Source: Saprospiraceae bacterium
GTDB taxonomy: Bacteria; Bacteroidota; Bacteroidia; Chitinophagales; Saprospiraceae
DNA length: 64,000 bases
Reading direction: 5' to 3'
Assembly (NCBI GenBank): GCA_016714025.1
Contig: JADJOB010000002.1
Span: 479,501 to 543,500 of the forward strand
Part shown: in pieces, positions 27,361-35,893 of the stretch
How the letters are laid out: every line of letters starts with the position of its first letter
How positions within the stretch are numbered: the stretch's first letter is position 1
The notes under the pieces: model-generated
Seen by the model: the letters and a program-made list of their open reading frames with translations, nothing else
Database searches by the model: none
What the model was told of the DNA's origin: nothing
Made by a program: the position numbers and the translations under genes

Positions 27361-29595
27361 TCACTTTTTCTCTTGCTTCTCAGGAAAGTATTTTTTCATC
27401 ATTGCATCCCATTTGTCTTTTTGTTTCCTCAACAACTCCATATCAGGATCTTGCTGCATCCATGCGTAATCATCCATTCCTGCTTTTAATGCTTTTTCAA
27501 GTGAACTAAAAGATTTATCAATTTGACCTTCCACAGAATCAGCAAAAGCCATTAAATAAAAATAAATAGCATCTTGATTTGAATGCAAAGCATTTAGTTG
27601 AGCTACTTTTTCAAAAATTTTATTAGCTTCATCTCTTCGTCCTAAATAAACATAAATTTTTCCAAGGGTAATATAAAAAGTAGAATGGCTAGGGTCTTCC
27701 TCAACCAACTTTTTTGCAAGCTTTTCAGCTTCGACCATTCTACCGGTGGCCATGTAAATTTGAACTAATAAATCTTTTGAACAAGGCAAACAGGTGGGAT
27801 TCTCCTGAATAGAAATGAGTTTATTTAACATCAGTTCTGCTTCTAAATAATCTTTTTTATAAAAGTAATAGGCAGCCTTTGCTTCCAACAGAAAAGCAGA
27901 ACCCGAATCAATTTTTTCTGCCAGTTCAATGAATTCCTCTGCCTTCTCATATTGACCCAGACCATCTGAATACATTTCGGCCATTCTAATATAGGGCAGG
28001 ATCCAGGCCGGAGCAGCTTGCATTGCCTTGTGGGCATAAACTTCTGCCGAGTCCGCTTGCAAATAAAAATATCCGTAACAATATTGAATCCCTAAAAGTG
28101 CTAGTGGCATATCTGCTTGCCAGTTAAGTGCTTCATGAAAATAGCTGAGTGCTTTATCCATTGAAGTCTTGCTATAATCCCCTCCATAAGCAAAAGGAAA
28201 TCCTTCAAAATATGCCTGACGTGCTTTTAAATCCTTGTAGAGATAATGATTCACTCCCAAGAGTTCAGCTGCACGCGCTAGTTGCTTTGGAAATGCTTTG
28301 TATTTTTCAACTTTGGTTTTGAATGAAAGGCTGATCTCTCCGATTTCAGCTCCCATATATTTATTTAAGGTTTGTTGCGCATCATCTTGAAGAGCAGCAA
28401 CATATTTTAGCTTCATCAAATTTTGCAAGGGCTCAAACTCTTTCAAACTGGTTAATTCATTAAAATACGTTTCAGCACAATTCTCCTTGGGTTCAAAAAA
28501 TATTTTGTCACGGACAGCTTTTGTAAAAGCAAGGTATTTAGCACGTAAAGTTTCATTAAATCCGTTCACAATTTGCTCTTGGGGATCGAGATCCTCTAAC
28601 CCCCAACTATTTTTCATGCCATTGCTTCCCCATCCCGAATTGGAATTAAAAGAATCTTTAAGGTTATTAAATTCTGCTTGCCAATTACCTGAAAGTTTAA
28701 CCAATTTTTCAATTTTATTTCCTGTGGTCATTGGAACTTGACTTTGAGGCGCAACTTCCTTTACAACATGATCTTCCAAATAGCGATCGATTTCTCCAAG
28801 CGTTACCATTAAATCCTTGTTGATATCTGCCTGTCCTGCAAGTCCATTAAGTAAGTGGTAAGAAAAACATCCTCTTCCTCCTCCCCATTGCTCACCTTCC
28901 AAACTGAATTCACCGGGTTGACAAGCCAATATTTTTATTTCATTTGAAAATTGCTTTGCAAGATTTGCAGTGGTTAATTGAGCTCCACCAATCTGGCTTC
29001 CTGCCAATTTACCTGCATGACATGCATCTGAAATAACTATGACTTTTGCCAAGTTTACTGTAGATAGTGTGTTAACAATTTCCTGTAGATAAGCTAGAGA
29101 ATATGTTCCTCCACCCATATATACTTTTGAAGGAGCATCCCAGCAAAGTAAAAATCCTGGTTGAGAAACAGTTTTCCGCTCTACATCTCCATGTCCAGAA
29201 AAATAGATAATTACACGGTCTCCTTCCTTAACTTTCTCTATCAATCCATCCAATGCAGCAGCTACATTTCCAGCAGTTGCTTCTTGATTTGTCAAGACCT
29301 TAATGCGATCGTTGGCTAATCCATTATTGCTTCCAAAAGAACTTCTTAAAAAGTTGGCAAATGCCTCGGCATCTTTGTCAGCAAATCGCAAATCAGGAAT
29401 GCCTCTGTCTTGATAATCTGAAATACCCACCACTACAGCGTAAGTATGATTAGTTGTTAGTTGTTGGTTGCCTGCCCCAAGAGAACTGTTGGGGTTAGAT
29501 GATAGCGGAGAAACACCTCTTTGTTGTGCATATAAACACAAAACAAAACTAAGTTGGAACAATAACAACAGATATTTACTTTTCTTCATATTCAT
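27361..29595 (-). CDS. Csp5: secreted caspase-like protease with TPRs
   Basis: 744 aa; a second ATG at 29589 is equally good. Signal peptide ends near LCLYAQ. The C14 domain has H135 (YFSGHGD) and C192 in ISDACHAG, where the residue after Cys is His instead of Arg. This and other changes make it a third catalytic subtype. An insert of Asn/Gly/Trp-rich sequence follows the caspase part (about 320-340). EF-hand-like loop D257-E268 (DINKDLMVTLGE), middle module AAALQDDAQQ, TPRs and an MMKKYFPEKQ end. The TPRs are the closest match to Csp4. Confidence 0.85.
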   Translation of the reverse strand: MNMKKSKYLLLLFQLSFVLCLYAQQRGVSPLSSNPNSSLGAGNQQLTTNHTYAVVVGISDYQDRGIPDLRFADKDAEAFANFLRSSFGSNNGLANDRIKVLTNQEATAGNVAAALDGLIEKVKEGDRVIIYFSGHGDVERKTVSQPGFLLCWDAPSKVYMGGGTYSLAYLQEIVNTLSTVNLAKVIVISDACHAGKLAGSQIGGAQLTTANLAKQFSNEIKILACQPGEFSLEGEQWGGGRGCFSYHLLNGLAGQADINKDLMVTLGEIDRYLEDHVVKEVAPQSQVPMTTGNKIEKLVKLSGNWQAEFNNLKDSFNSNSGWGSNGMKNSWGLEDLDPQEQIVNGFNETLRAKYLAFTKAVRDKIFFEPKENCAETYFNELTSLKEFEPLQNLMKLKYVAALQDDAQQTLNKYMGAEIGEISLSFKTKVEKYKAFPKQLARAAELLGVNHYLYKDLKARQAYFEGFPFAYGGDYSKTSMDKALSYFHEALNWQADMPLALLGIQYCYGYFYLQADSAEVYAHKAMQAAPAWILPYIRMAEMYSDGLGQYEKAEEFIELAEKIDSGSAFLLEAKAAYYFYKKDYLEAELMLNKLISIQENPTCLPCSKDLLVQIYMATGRMVEAEKLAKKLVEEDPSHSTFYITLGKIYVYLGRRDEANKIFEKVAQLNALHSNQDAIYFYLMAFADSVEGQIDKSFSSLEKALKAGMDDYAWMQQDPDMELLRKQKDKWDAMMKKYFPEKQEKK
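29452..29526 (-). repeat. 75-bp linker repeat, copy D (in Csp5)
   Basis: The most diverged of the four copies (a handful of changes), but the CCCCAA/TTGGGG inverted repeat and its loop are unchanged. Confidence 0.8.
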
Positions 29596-29702
29596 AATCC
29601 ACTGAGAATATCTAACTATTGATATTTTAGCAACTCAATAATAGAGTGTATTCTATATAAAACAAAATTTCCTTAAAGATTTAATTCATGTTTTACAAGT
29701 CT

Positions 29703-31604
29703 TTATTTATCTGCAAAATACTTTTTACTAAGTTCTAACCATTGAATTTGTTTTCGGAAAGCTTCCAAATCAGGATCTGATTTTAAATGTTTGAAATCAT
29801 AAAATCCATTTTGAATGGCTAATTCCAAATAATTATTTGCCATTTGGAAATCTGCTTGCAAGGATTTAATACAAGCCAAATTATAATAGGCATCTTGAAA
29901 TTTCTCATCAATTTCAATGGCTTTTAGAAAAGATGATTCTGCTTTATTGTAATTTTTTGATTCCAAATAAACCAATCCTTCTACGTTGTATCCATAACTG
30001 TTGTTTGGACTTAATCGGATGGCATGCTTTGCCAATCGCAGGGCTTTATTTAAATCTTCATCCAAATACATTTGACTCAAATTAGCAAAGGGAATACTCC
30101 AACTTGGAGAATTCTCGATAGCTTTTTCGTAATTGATTTTAGCTTCATCCTTTTTTCCAAGAAGGCTGCAATTAATTCCAATTTCATTATATATAAAAGC
30201 AGCCTGCTTTTCATGCTGCAAGCTTTGTTTTTGTATTAAAAGGGCTTCCTCAATGAATTGATTATTAAAATTGCGTTCACCATCAATTCTTTTTTGAAGG
30301 CCTAGAAAATAGAAATATTTTACGGTCAACATTTTATTCAAAAAGTGGTCTTTTCCTAAAAGATCAGAAGCCCTTCGACAATAGTCTGAATAGATAAGAT
30401 ATGCTCCGGTTTTATTTCTTCTTTTGGCTATTTCGCGGTTATCAAAATTTAGATAAGCATTTAAAACCTGTTGGGTCTCGTCTTGAAGGGCAGCAGCCAA
30501 CCGCCTCTTGATCGCTCCATGAAAATTTATAAAGGGTGACAAACGCAACATAGAATCCAATAACATGGAAGCATTTCGATCCGATGGCGTCATTAAATGC
30601 CCTAATTGAATAGCTACTAAAAAATCCTGATACAATGAACGGTCTTTTTCAGCCAGTTGATTCAAACTGAGTTCATTTCGTTTGGTTTCATTGGGTTCTA
30701 AAATGGTAGCAGTGAGATGCTTGTCCAATTGTATTAAATTGGTTGAAAGTTTTGGATCGACGCGGATATACCCTTTTTTCCTGGACGAACAACCAGCAAA
30801 TAAAAAACCCGGGGTATGATCTTCAGACCATTTGGTTTTGTTTAAATATGCATTGAGTTCATTAAAATCTATACTCAGGTCCTGATTGAAATCTGCTTTT
30901 CCAATTAGGGCTTCAAGCAGATAATGATTAAAACTTTTTAATTCTCCGGAAATGGATCGTGTCTGTACTTCTTCTGTTGAATTTAAAAAACTGCTTATGG
31001 AAAATTTATTTGGAAATGACTCTACTTGAATATTCCAGGTTTTGGTCTGGATAGAATCCTGTGCTAATACCGATGGCGAAACCAAAGGATATAAAATTCC
31101 AAAACAATAAAAATTAAGTTTCTTTGATTTTACAATCTTATTAAACTGCCTGAACAAATCAAAAGCATTGGATGTAGATTGTGATGCCGGACTATCGTAA
31201 TAATAGATCGGTGCATTGGATTCACTTTGTCGAAATTGATAGCCGGCATATCCGGAGAAATAAAATATTACGGTGTCTTTGACTTTGGTATTCTCTGCCA
31301 ACCAATCTAAAGCGGATGCAACGCCGGCAGCTGTAGCTTCTTTATCAACTAAAACCATTAAATTTTCTTTATCCAGCTTAAAAGAATTATTTGCCAACAG
31401 ATAGCTTGCAAATAATTCAGCATCCCGTTGTGGAAATGGAAGTTCCTTTATTTCAGGATCTTGATAGTGTGACAATCCAATGACCAGGGCTTTGGTATTT
31501 CCGGAAACATGTTGAGCAAGTCCGGATGCAGTTGAAAATAGAAACCAGCAAAGTAGGTATCCCGAAGTAAAAAGTGAGCTGGAATGTATCAGTTTTTTTT
31601 TCAA
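29703..31604 (-). CDS. Csp6: catalytically dead caspase-like TPR protein
   Basis: 633 aa with an apparent TTG start at 31604; no ATG or GTG is in frame before it, and the signal peptide (GYLLCWFLFSTASGLAQ) would be lost with a later start. The caspase fold is recognisable from KALVIGLSHYQDPEI onward, but the His motif reads YFSGYAG (Y119 replaces His) and the DAC motif is gone (KKLNFYCFGIL; Cys shifted by two). The EF-hand-like loop D238-E249 (DFNQDLSIDFNE), the AAALQDETQQ module, the TPRs and the SKKYFADK end are kept. With an intact frame it is probably a working pseudoprotease, for example a regulator or scaffold, rather than a decaying gene. It would be first in a transcript of the array. 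Confidence 0.8.
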   Translation of the reverse strand: MKKKLIHSSSLFTSGYLLCWFLFSTASGLAQHVSGNTKALVIGLSHYQDPEIKELPFPQRDAELFASYLLANNSFKLDKENLMVLVDKEATAAGVASALDWLAENTKVKDTVIFYFSGYAGYQFRQSESNAPIYYYDSPASQSTSNAFDLFRQFNKIVKSKKLNFYCFGILYPLVSPSVLAQDSIQTKTWNIQVESFPNKFSISSFLNSTEEVQTRSISGELKSFNHYLLEALIGKADFNQDLSIDFNELNAYLNKTKWSEDHTPGFLFAGCSSRKKGYIRVDPKLSTNLIQLDKHLTATILEPNETKRNELSLNQLAEKDRSLYQDFLVAIQLGHLMTPSDRNASMLLDSMLRLSPFINFHGAIKRRLAAALQDETQQVLNAYLNFDNREIAKRRNKTGAYLIYSDYCRRASDLLGKDHFLNKMLTVKYFYFLGLQKRIDGERNFNNQFIEEALLIQKQSLQHEKQAAFIYNEIGINCSLLGKKDEAKINYEKAIENSPSWSIPFANLSQMYLDEDLNKALRLAKHAIRLSPNNSYGYNVEGLVYLESKNYNKAESSFLKAIEIDEKFQDAYYNLACIKSLQADFQMANNYLELAIQNGFYDFKHLKSDPDLEAFRKQIQWLELSKKYFADK

Positions 31605-31733
31605 CTTTACATGAATTTTATACTAGTTCACAGTTAAAATTAATTGGCTATTTAAATAGGTATTTAAGATCCGTATATTAAAAACAATACGTTACGCACC
31701 GAAACTTTAAAATAAATTACACTTAAAAAATAT

Positions 31734-31778
31734 TTCAGGAGGCCTACTTATTAAATAAATAAAAATAGACCTCCTGAA
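31734..31778. terminator. Bidirectional terminator-like hairpin
   Basis: A 12-bp stem with one mismatch (31734-31745 with 31767-31778) is flanked by A/T runs on both sides. It lies just 3' of the gene at 31806-32444 and upstream of Csp6, so it should insulate the array from the gene before it. Confidence 0.65.
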
Positions 31779-31805
31779 AAAAATTCATTCAATCTTGTTT
31801 TAGAT

Positions 31806-32444
31806 TTAATCCATTTTCTTCTCAACAGCAGTTTTATCTTGCTTGCGTTCTGCTTTTACTCCTTCTGCACCACCCATTGACTTGAGTTTAGTAATTGGTT
31901 TTTTATTTCCACAATTTCCTTTGCAAACCGGCTTTACACCTTCTGCAATAATGGCTAATGAACCTTTAGGACTTGTTGTCTTTTTAGCTACCAAACCAGC
32001 AGCACTTCCGGCTTGTCCATTTCCCATATCGATCGATGCCATGTCGCCCATCATTAATAAATCTGCAGTTGCTTCATCCGAAACCGGATAAAATGCATTA
32101 TTTACTCCACAATACACTACCGGCGAACCCGCTAAATCAAACAGGGGAGTTCCCTTTGCTGTAGGGGACCACATCCCGGCACTCAGTGTTTTTTGATTGT
32201 TGCAGGCAGCTACAGCAAAAGCCGGCCACTTATACATTTGAGCTAAAGTTGCCGGGTCAAAACCCAATACAGAGGCAGCACCGGTTGCTGGTTTTTTTAA
32301 ATTAATGGCATTCAGGCTGTTTGCTGCATTAAATGCGGCTGTAGCGGCTGTTTTATGGGCAGCGCTTCCAGGAATATAGCTAGCCTGTGATTGGCCATTC
32401 AGGATAGCAGCTGTTACTAGTAATCCGATAAATAAGCTTTTCAT
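31806..32444 (-). CDS. Secreted Ala/Gly/Lys-rich protein, unknown
   Basis: 212 aa. Signal peptide (MKSLFIGLLVTAAILNGQSQA). The mature part is low in complexity, with Ala/Asn-rich stretches (ATAAFNAANSLNAINL), two Cys-containing patches (VVYCGVNN, CKGNCGNKK) and a charged Lys/Glu tail. No family is recognised. A promoter-like TACCTTTA is about 48 bases upstream on the minus strand. Probably periplasmic or surface structural; this is inference from composition only. Confidence 0.6.
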   Translation of the reverse strand: MKSLFIGLLVTAAILNGQSQASYIPGSAAHKTAATAAFNAANSLNAINLKKPATGAASVLGFDPATLAQMYKWPAFAVAACNNQKTLSAGMWSPTAKGTPLFDLAGSPVVYCGVNNAFYPVSDEATADLLMMGDMASIDMGNGQAGSAAGLVAKKTTSPKGSLAIIAEGVKPVCKGNCGNKKPITKLKSMGGAEGVKAERKQDKTAVEKKMD

Positions 32445-32702
32445 AAATTTAAATACTTGTTTTTTAAAAAATAATTAGATAGGTTAACATTTAAAGGTAC
32501 ACTTTTTAAGAAAAGCTCATCAGCAATTTGAAAAAATTTTATTAAAAATTGTTGAATTTCTTAACAAACCTTTAAAATCAAATTATTATTAATTATAAAC
32601 CACTGGATCATTATATCAAAATGAAATAAAAACAAATAGGGGGAATCGTTTTTTGCTAAACCTAATTACACCACTTACTAAATAAAATTCAATGTAACGA
32701 GC

Positions 32703-34157
32703 TCAATCAAATACAATTTTTACTAAATTCAACTTACCATTGTTTTCACTTGGCACCAAAACACTTTGAGCATCTATTTCCATGGCATCTTTAAAGCGCA
32801 GGTTTAAGTTTTTATAACTGGTATTCAATATACTTTTCCGGATGAATTCACCGCCGGGTTTTAAAATGTATTCAGATACCGTGCCTTCCGAACTGATGGC
32901 ATCATTAAATATAATTCGCAAAACAGAATTGGTATGGAAAATAAAAAACGAACTGAATAGCCCTTGATCGTCTTGAGAATATTGTCGTTTGTGAAATACC
33001 TTTTCCCATAACAACACACCTTTTTTATCAAAGGAAGCCACAATGATATCATCAAAATAATAATCATACCATCGCGTAGTATAGGCACCCGTTGGGTCTG
33101 TTGCACTAAAATAGGGTCTGCGGCTTAACTCTTTGGTGTTTTCATAAAATATTAAGCACCCACTATCTGATTTAAACTCTATGGATCGTGTGTTTAATTC
33201 ACTATTTGATAAAATTGACTTTTTAGAATTACCGGACCATTCTTTTAATAAGGATGTAGAAAATGGAACAAAATTTATCTCTGATATTTGATTCTCATCA
33301 TTTATAAAACCAATTGCATAACCTTCCGGGGGTGTATTGCTCCTTTCAGAATATAATCCTCCATAAGCCAAACTTCCGGCAACATTATCAATTTTAGCCA
33401 TTCCGCTTGTGAAATAATAATCTTTCAATGGCAATTCCTTAGCATCCAATAAGCTACCATCCAATCCAATTTTTGTAATCAGAGTTTGAACTTTTTTCCT
33501 ATTGGATTCACTTGTTCTTCCAAACAAATAAACTGATCCCTGATCTGAAATTTCAACATCGTAAATATATTGTCGCTCTTCTTGAAATTGTTTCGTCAAG
33601 TTAAGTGTATAATAAATTGAATCTGCTTTTCGGTTATACAAAAGCATCAATCGCTCGTCCGATAAATTTTGAAACCCGATGGCCATCCAACTTTTATTTG
33701 ATGAATATTTAATTTTAATGTCATCATTGGAACTGACCGCAACCCCATCGTAAATTATTTTTTCATGAATTAATGAAGGTTGACTATTATATCTGTTTAA
33801 ATAAATTCCATAGCTGGATTCCATTTTACTGACATAAAAAATATCGATATCATTTTCCCATTCAAACAAATCAATAATTCTCCATTTCCGACCGGGCAAT
33901 TCAATAGATTTTTCAATGCCCCATTGAAATTCAGGAGATAAGGTTTGCAAACTTATTTTAAAGGACTTATCTCTTAATAGAGAAATGGTCCCGTTTGGGT
34001 GAGGCAATATAAAATAGGAAAAATCATTTTTAATATTTACATCCGGGGAGATATAAATGGATTGTGCTTTTACCAGATTACCCTGCAGGCCGAACAAGCA
34101 GATAAAACAGTATATTACTATTAACTTTCTAAGTGATAAGCTCTTAATTTCGCACAT
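32703..34157 (-). CDS. Secreted protein, beta-rich, unknown
   Basis: 484 aa from the ATG at 34157. The frame stays open upstream, but that would overlap ftcD on the other strand; 34157 also gives a proper signal peptide (LRKLIVIYCFICLFGLQGNLVKAQ). The mature protein is rich in beta-type, aromatic strands with repeated patterns such as VYLFGRTSES and GSLAYGGLY that suggest a propeller-like fold, though no motif fixes it. No T9SS sorting domain is evident. Divergent from ftcD with 15 bp between starts. Confidence 0.6.
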   Translation of the reverse strand: MCEIKSLSLRKLIVIYCFICLFGLQGNLVKAQSIYISPDVNIKNDFSYFILPHPNGTISLLRDKSFKISLQTLSPEFQWGIEKSIELPGRKWRIIDLFEWENDIDIFYVSKMESSYGIYLNRYNSQPSLIHEKIIYDGVAVSSNDDIKIKYSSNKSWMAIGFQNLSDERLMLLYNRKADSIYYTLNLTKQFQEERQYIYDVEISDQGSVYLFGRTSESNRKKVQTLITKIGLDGSLLDAKELPLKDYYFTSGMAKIDNVAGSLAYGGLYSERSNTPPEGYAIGFINDENQISEINFVPFSTSLLKEWSGNSKKSILSNSELNTRSIEFKSDSGCLIFYENTKELSRRPYFSATDPTGAYTTRWYDYYFDDIIVASFDKKGVLLWEKVFHKRQYSQDDQGLFSSFFIFHTNSVLRIIFNDAISSEGTVSEYILKPGGEFIRKSILNTSYKNLNLRFKDAMEIDAQSVLVPSENNGKLNLVKIVFD

Positions 34158-34172
34158 ATTTACAAAGAACGT

Positions 34173-35858
34173 ATGAAAGCTCTTAAAATCATAGAATGTG
34201 TCCCAAATTTTAGTGAAGGTCAGGATGAAAAGCTCATTGAGGCCCTTTCGAAGGCAATTGAACACACGGAAGGCGTCCGTTTACTCCATGTAGATCCGGG
34301 TAAATCAACCAATCGGACTGTGGTCACTTTTGCAGGGAATCCGGATGCTGTTATTGAAGCTGCATTTCAAGCAATTAAACTGGCTTCTGAATTGATCGAT
34401 ATGCGATTTCACAAAGGGGAACATCCCCGAATGGGAGCTACTGATGTTTGTCCGCTGATTCCAATTTCTGGCATCAGCATGGAAGAAACGGTTGCGTATT
34501 CTAAGAAATTGGCTGCACGTGTTGGTTCTGAATTATCCATTCCGGTATATCTCTATGAAAATTCGGCCACACATCCAAGTCGTAATAATTTAGCAGACAT
34601 CCGAAGTGGAGAATACGAAGGCCTGGAAGAAAAAATGAAAAATCCGGATTGGCAACCCGATTATGGCCCTAAATCGTTTAATCCAAAATCGGGTGCTACG
34701 GTAATTGGCGCACGAGATTTTTTAATAGCCTATAATGTAAATCTCAATACAAAATCTACAAAACTTGCCAATGAGATTGCGTTTGATATTCGTGAAAATG
34801 GCCGCCCGGTAAAAGATCCGCAAACTGGAAAACTTATAAAAAACCAACAAGGTGAAATTTTACGAACTCCAGGTACTTGTAAATCTCTTAAAGCCATTGG
34901 GTGGTATATCGATGAATACGGTCAGGCACAGGTTTCTATGAATTTAACCAATATGCTGGAAACACCATTGCATAAAGCATTTGAAGAATGCAGAAAATCT
35001 GCCGATCGATTGGGTTTAGTCGTGACGGGTTCTGAATTGGTTGGCTTAGTTCCAAAAAAAGCACTATTGGATGCAGGTGTTTATTTTATGAAAAAGCAAA
35101 ATCGCTCTCTTGGTATTTCCGAAGAAGAACTTATTGATTTAGCTATACAAAGTTTGGGATTAAATTCCTTGGCTTTGTTTGAACCTCAAAAGAGAATTAT
35201 AGAATATATGTTGGAAGATAAAACAAACAAACTTGTTGATCTAAGTTTAAAAAAATTTGCAGAAGAAACAGCTTCTGAAAGTCCCGCACCCGGTGGAGGT
35301 TCTGTTTCTGCTTATTTGGGTGCATTAGGTGCCTCGCTAGGTGCGATGGTTGCTAATCTAACTGCACATAAAAAAGGCTATGAAGATCGATTGGAATTTT
35401 TTTCTGATCATGGTGTTCAGGCTCAGAAAAAAATTAAAGAATTGCTTTTCCTGGTTGATGAAGATACCAAAGCATTTAATGCCATCATGGAAGCGTTCCG
35501 CCTACCTAAAAACACAACTGAAGAAAAATCGATCCGTAAAAAAGCAATACGCAAAGCAAATATATATGCTATAGAAATTCCTTTGAAAACAATGGAAACT
35601 GCCGCATCTTGCTTGCCTTTGTTAAGAGCGATGATTGAAAACGGAAATCCAAATTCAATCAGTGATGCAGGCGTTGGGGCCTTGTGTATTCAGGCTGCAG
35701 TAAGTGGCGCTGCATTAAATGTACAAATCAATGCTGCCAGTCTGGATGATGAAGCAAAAAAAGCAGCTTATTTTGAAAAAGCTGAAACAATTGAAACAAG
35801 AACAGGCGTTGAAGTAAAAGAATTAATTATTACTATTAAAAAGAAAATTATTTCATAA
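34173..35858 (+). CDS. ftcD: Glutamate formimidoyltransferase / formimino-THF cyclodeaminase
   Basis: 561 aa, the fused bifunctional form. The transferase part (1-~330) shows ECVPNFSEGQ, DPGKSTNRTVVTF and the catalytic His region KGEHPRMGATDVCPLIP. The cyclodeaminase part begins about residue 350 with ESPAPGGGSVSAYLGALG. It moves the formimino group from formiminoglutamate to THF and then releases ammonia to give 5,10-methenyl-THF, the last step of one histidine degradation route. No hutH/U/I genes are in the window. Many bacteria have the two domains separate, so the fused form is notable but known. Confidence 0.94.
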   Translation: MKALKIIECVPNFSEGQDEKLIEALSKAIEHTEGVRLLHVDPGKSTNRTVVTFAGNPDAVIEAAFQAIKLASELIDMRFHKGEHPRMGATDVCPLIPISGISMEETVAYSKKLAARVGSELSIPVYLYENSATHPSRNNLADIRSGEYEGLEEKMKNPDWQPDYGPKSFNPKSGATVIGARDFLIAYNVNLNTKSTKLANEIAFDIRENGRPVKDPQTGKLIKNQQGEILRTPGTCKSLKAIGWYIDEYGQAQVSMNLTNMLETPLHKAFEECRKSADRLGLVVTGSELVGLVPKKALLDAGVYFMKKQNRSLGISEEELIDLAIQSLGLNSLALFEPQKRIIEYMLEDKTNKLVDLSLKKFAEETASESPAPGGGSVSAYLGALGASLGAMVANLTAHKKGYEDRLEFFSDHGVQAQKKIKELLFLVDEDTKAFNAIMEAFRLPKNTTEEKSIRKKAIRKANIYAIEIPLKTMETAASCLPLLRAMIENGNPNSISDAGVGALCIQAAVSGAALNVQINAASLDDEAKKAAYFEKAETIETRTGVEVKELIITIKKKIIS

Positions 35859-35893
35859 GTAATTTGAAATAATACAGATCAAATTATTATTCT

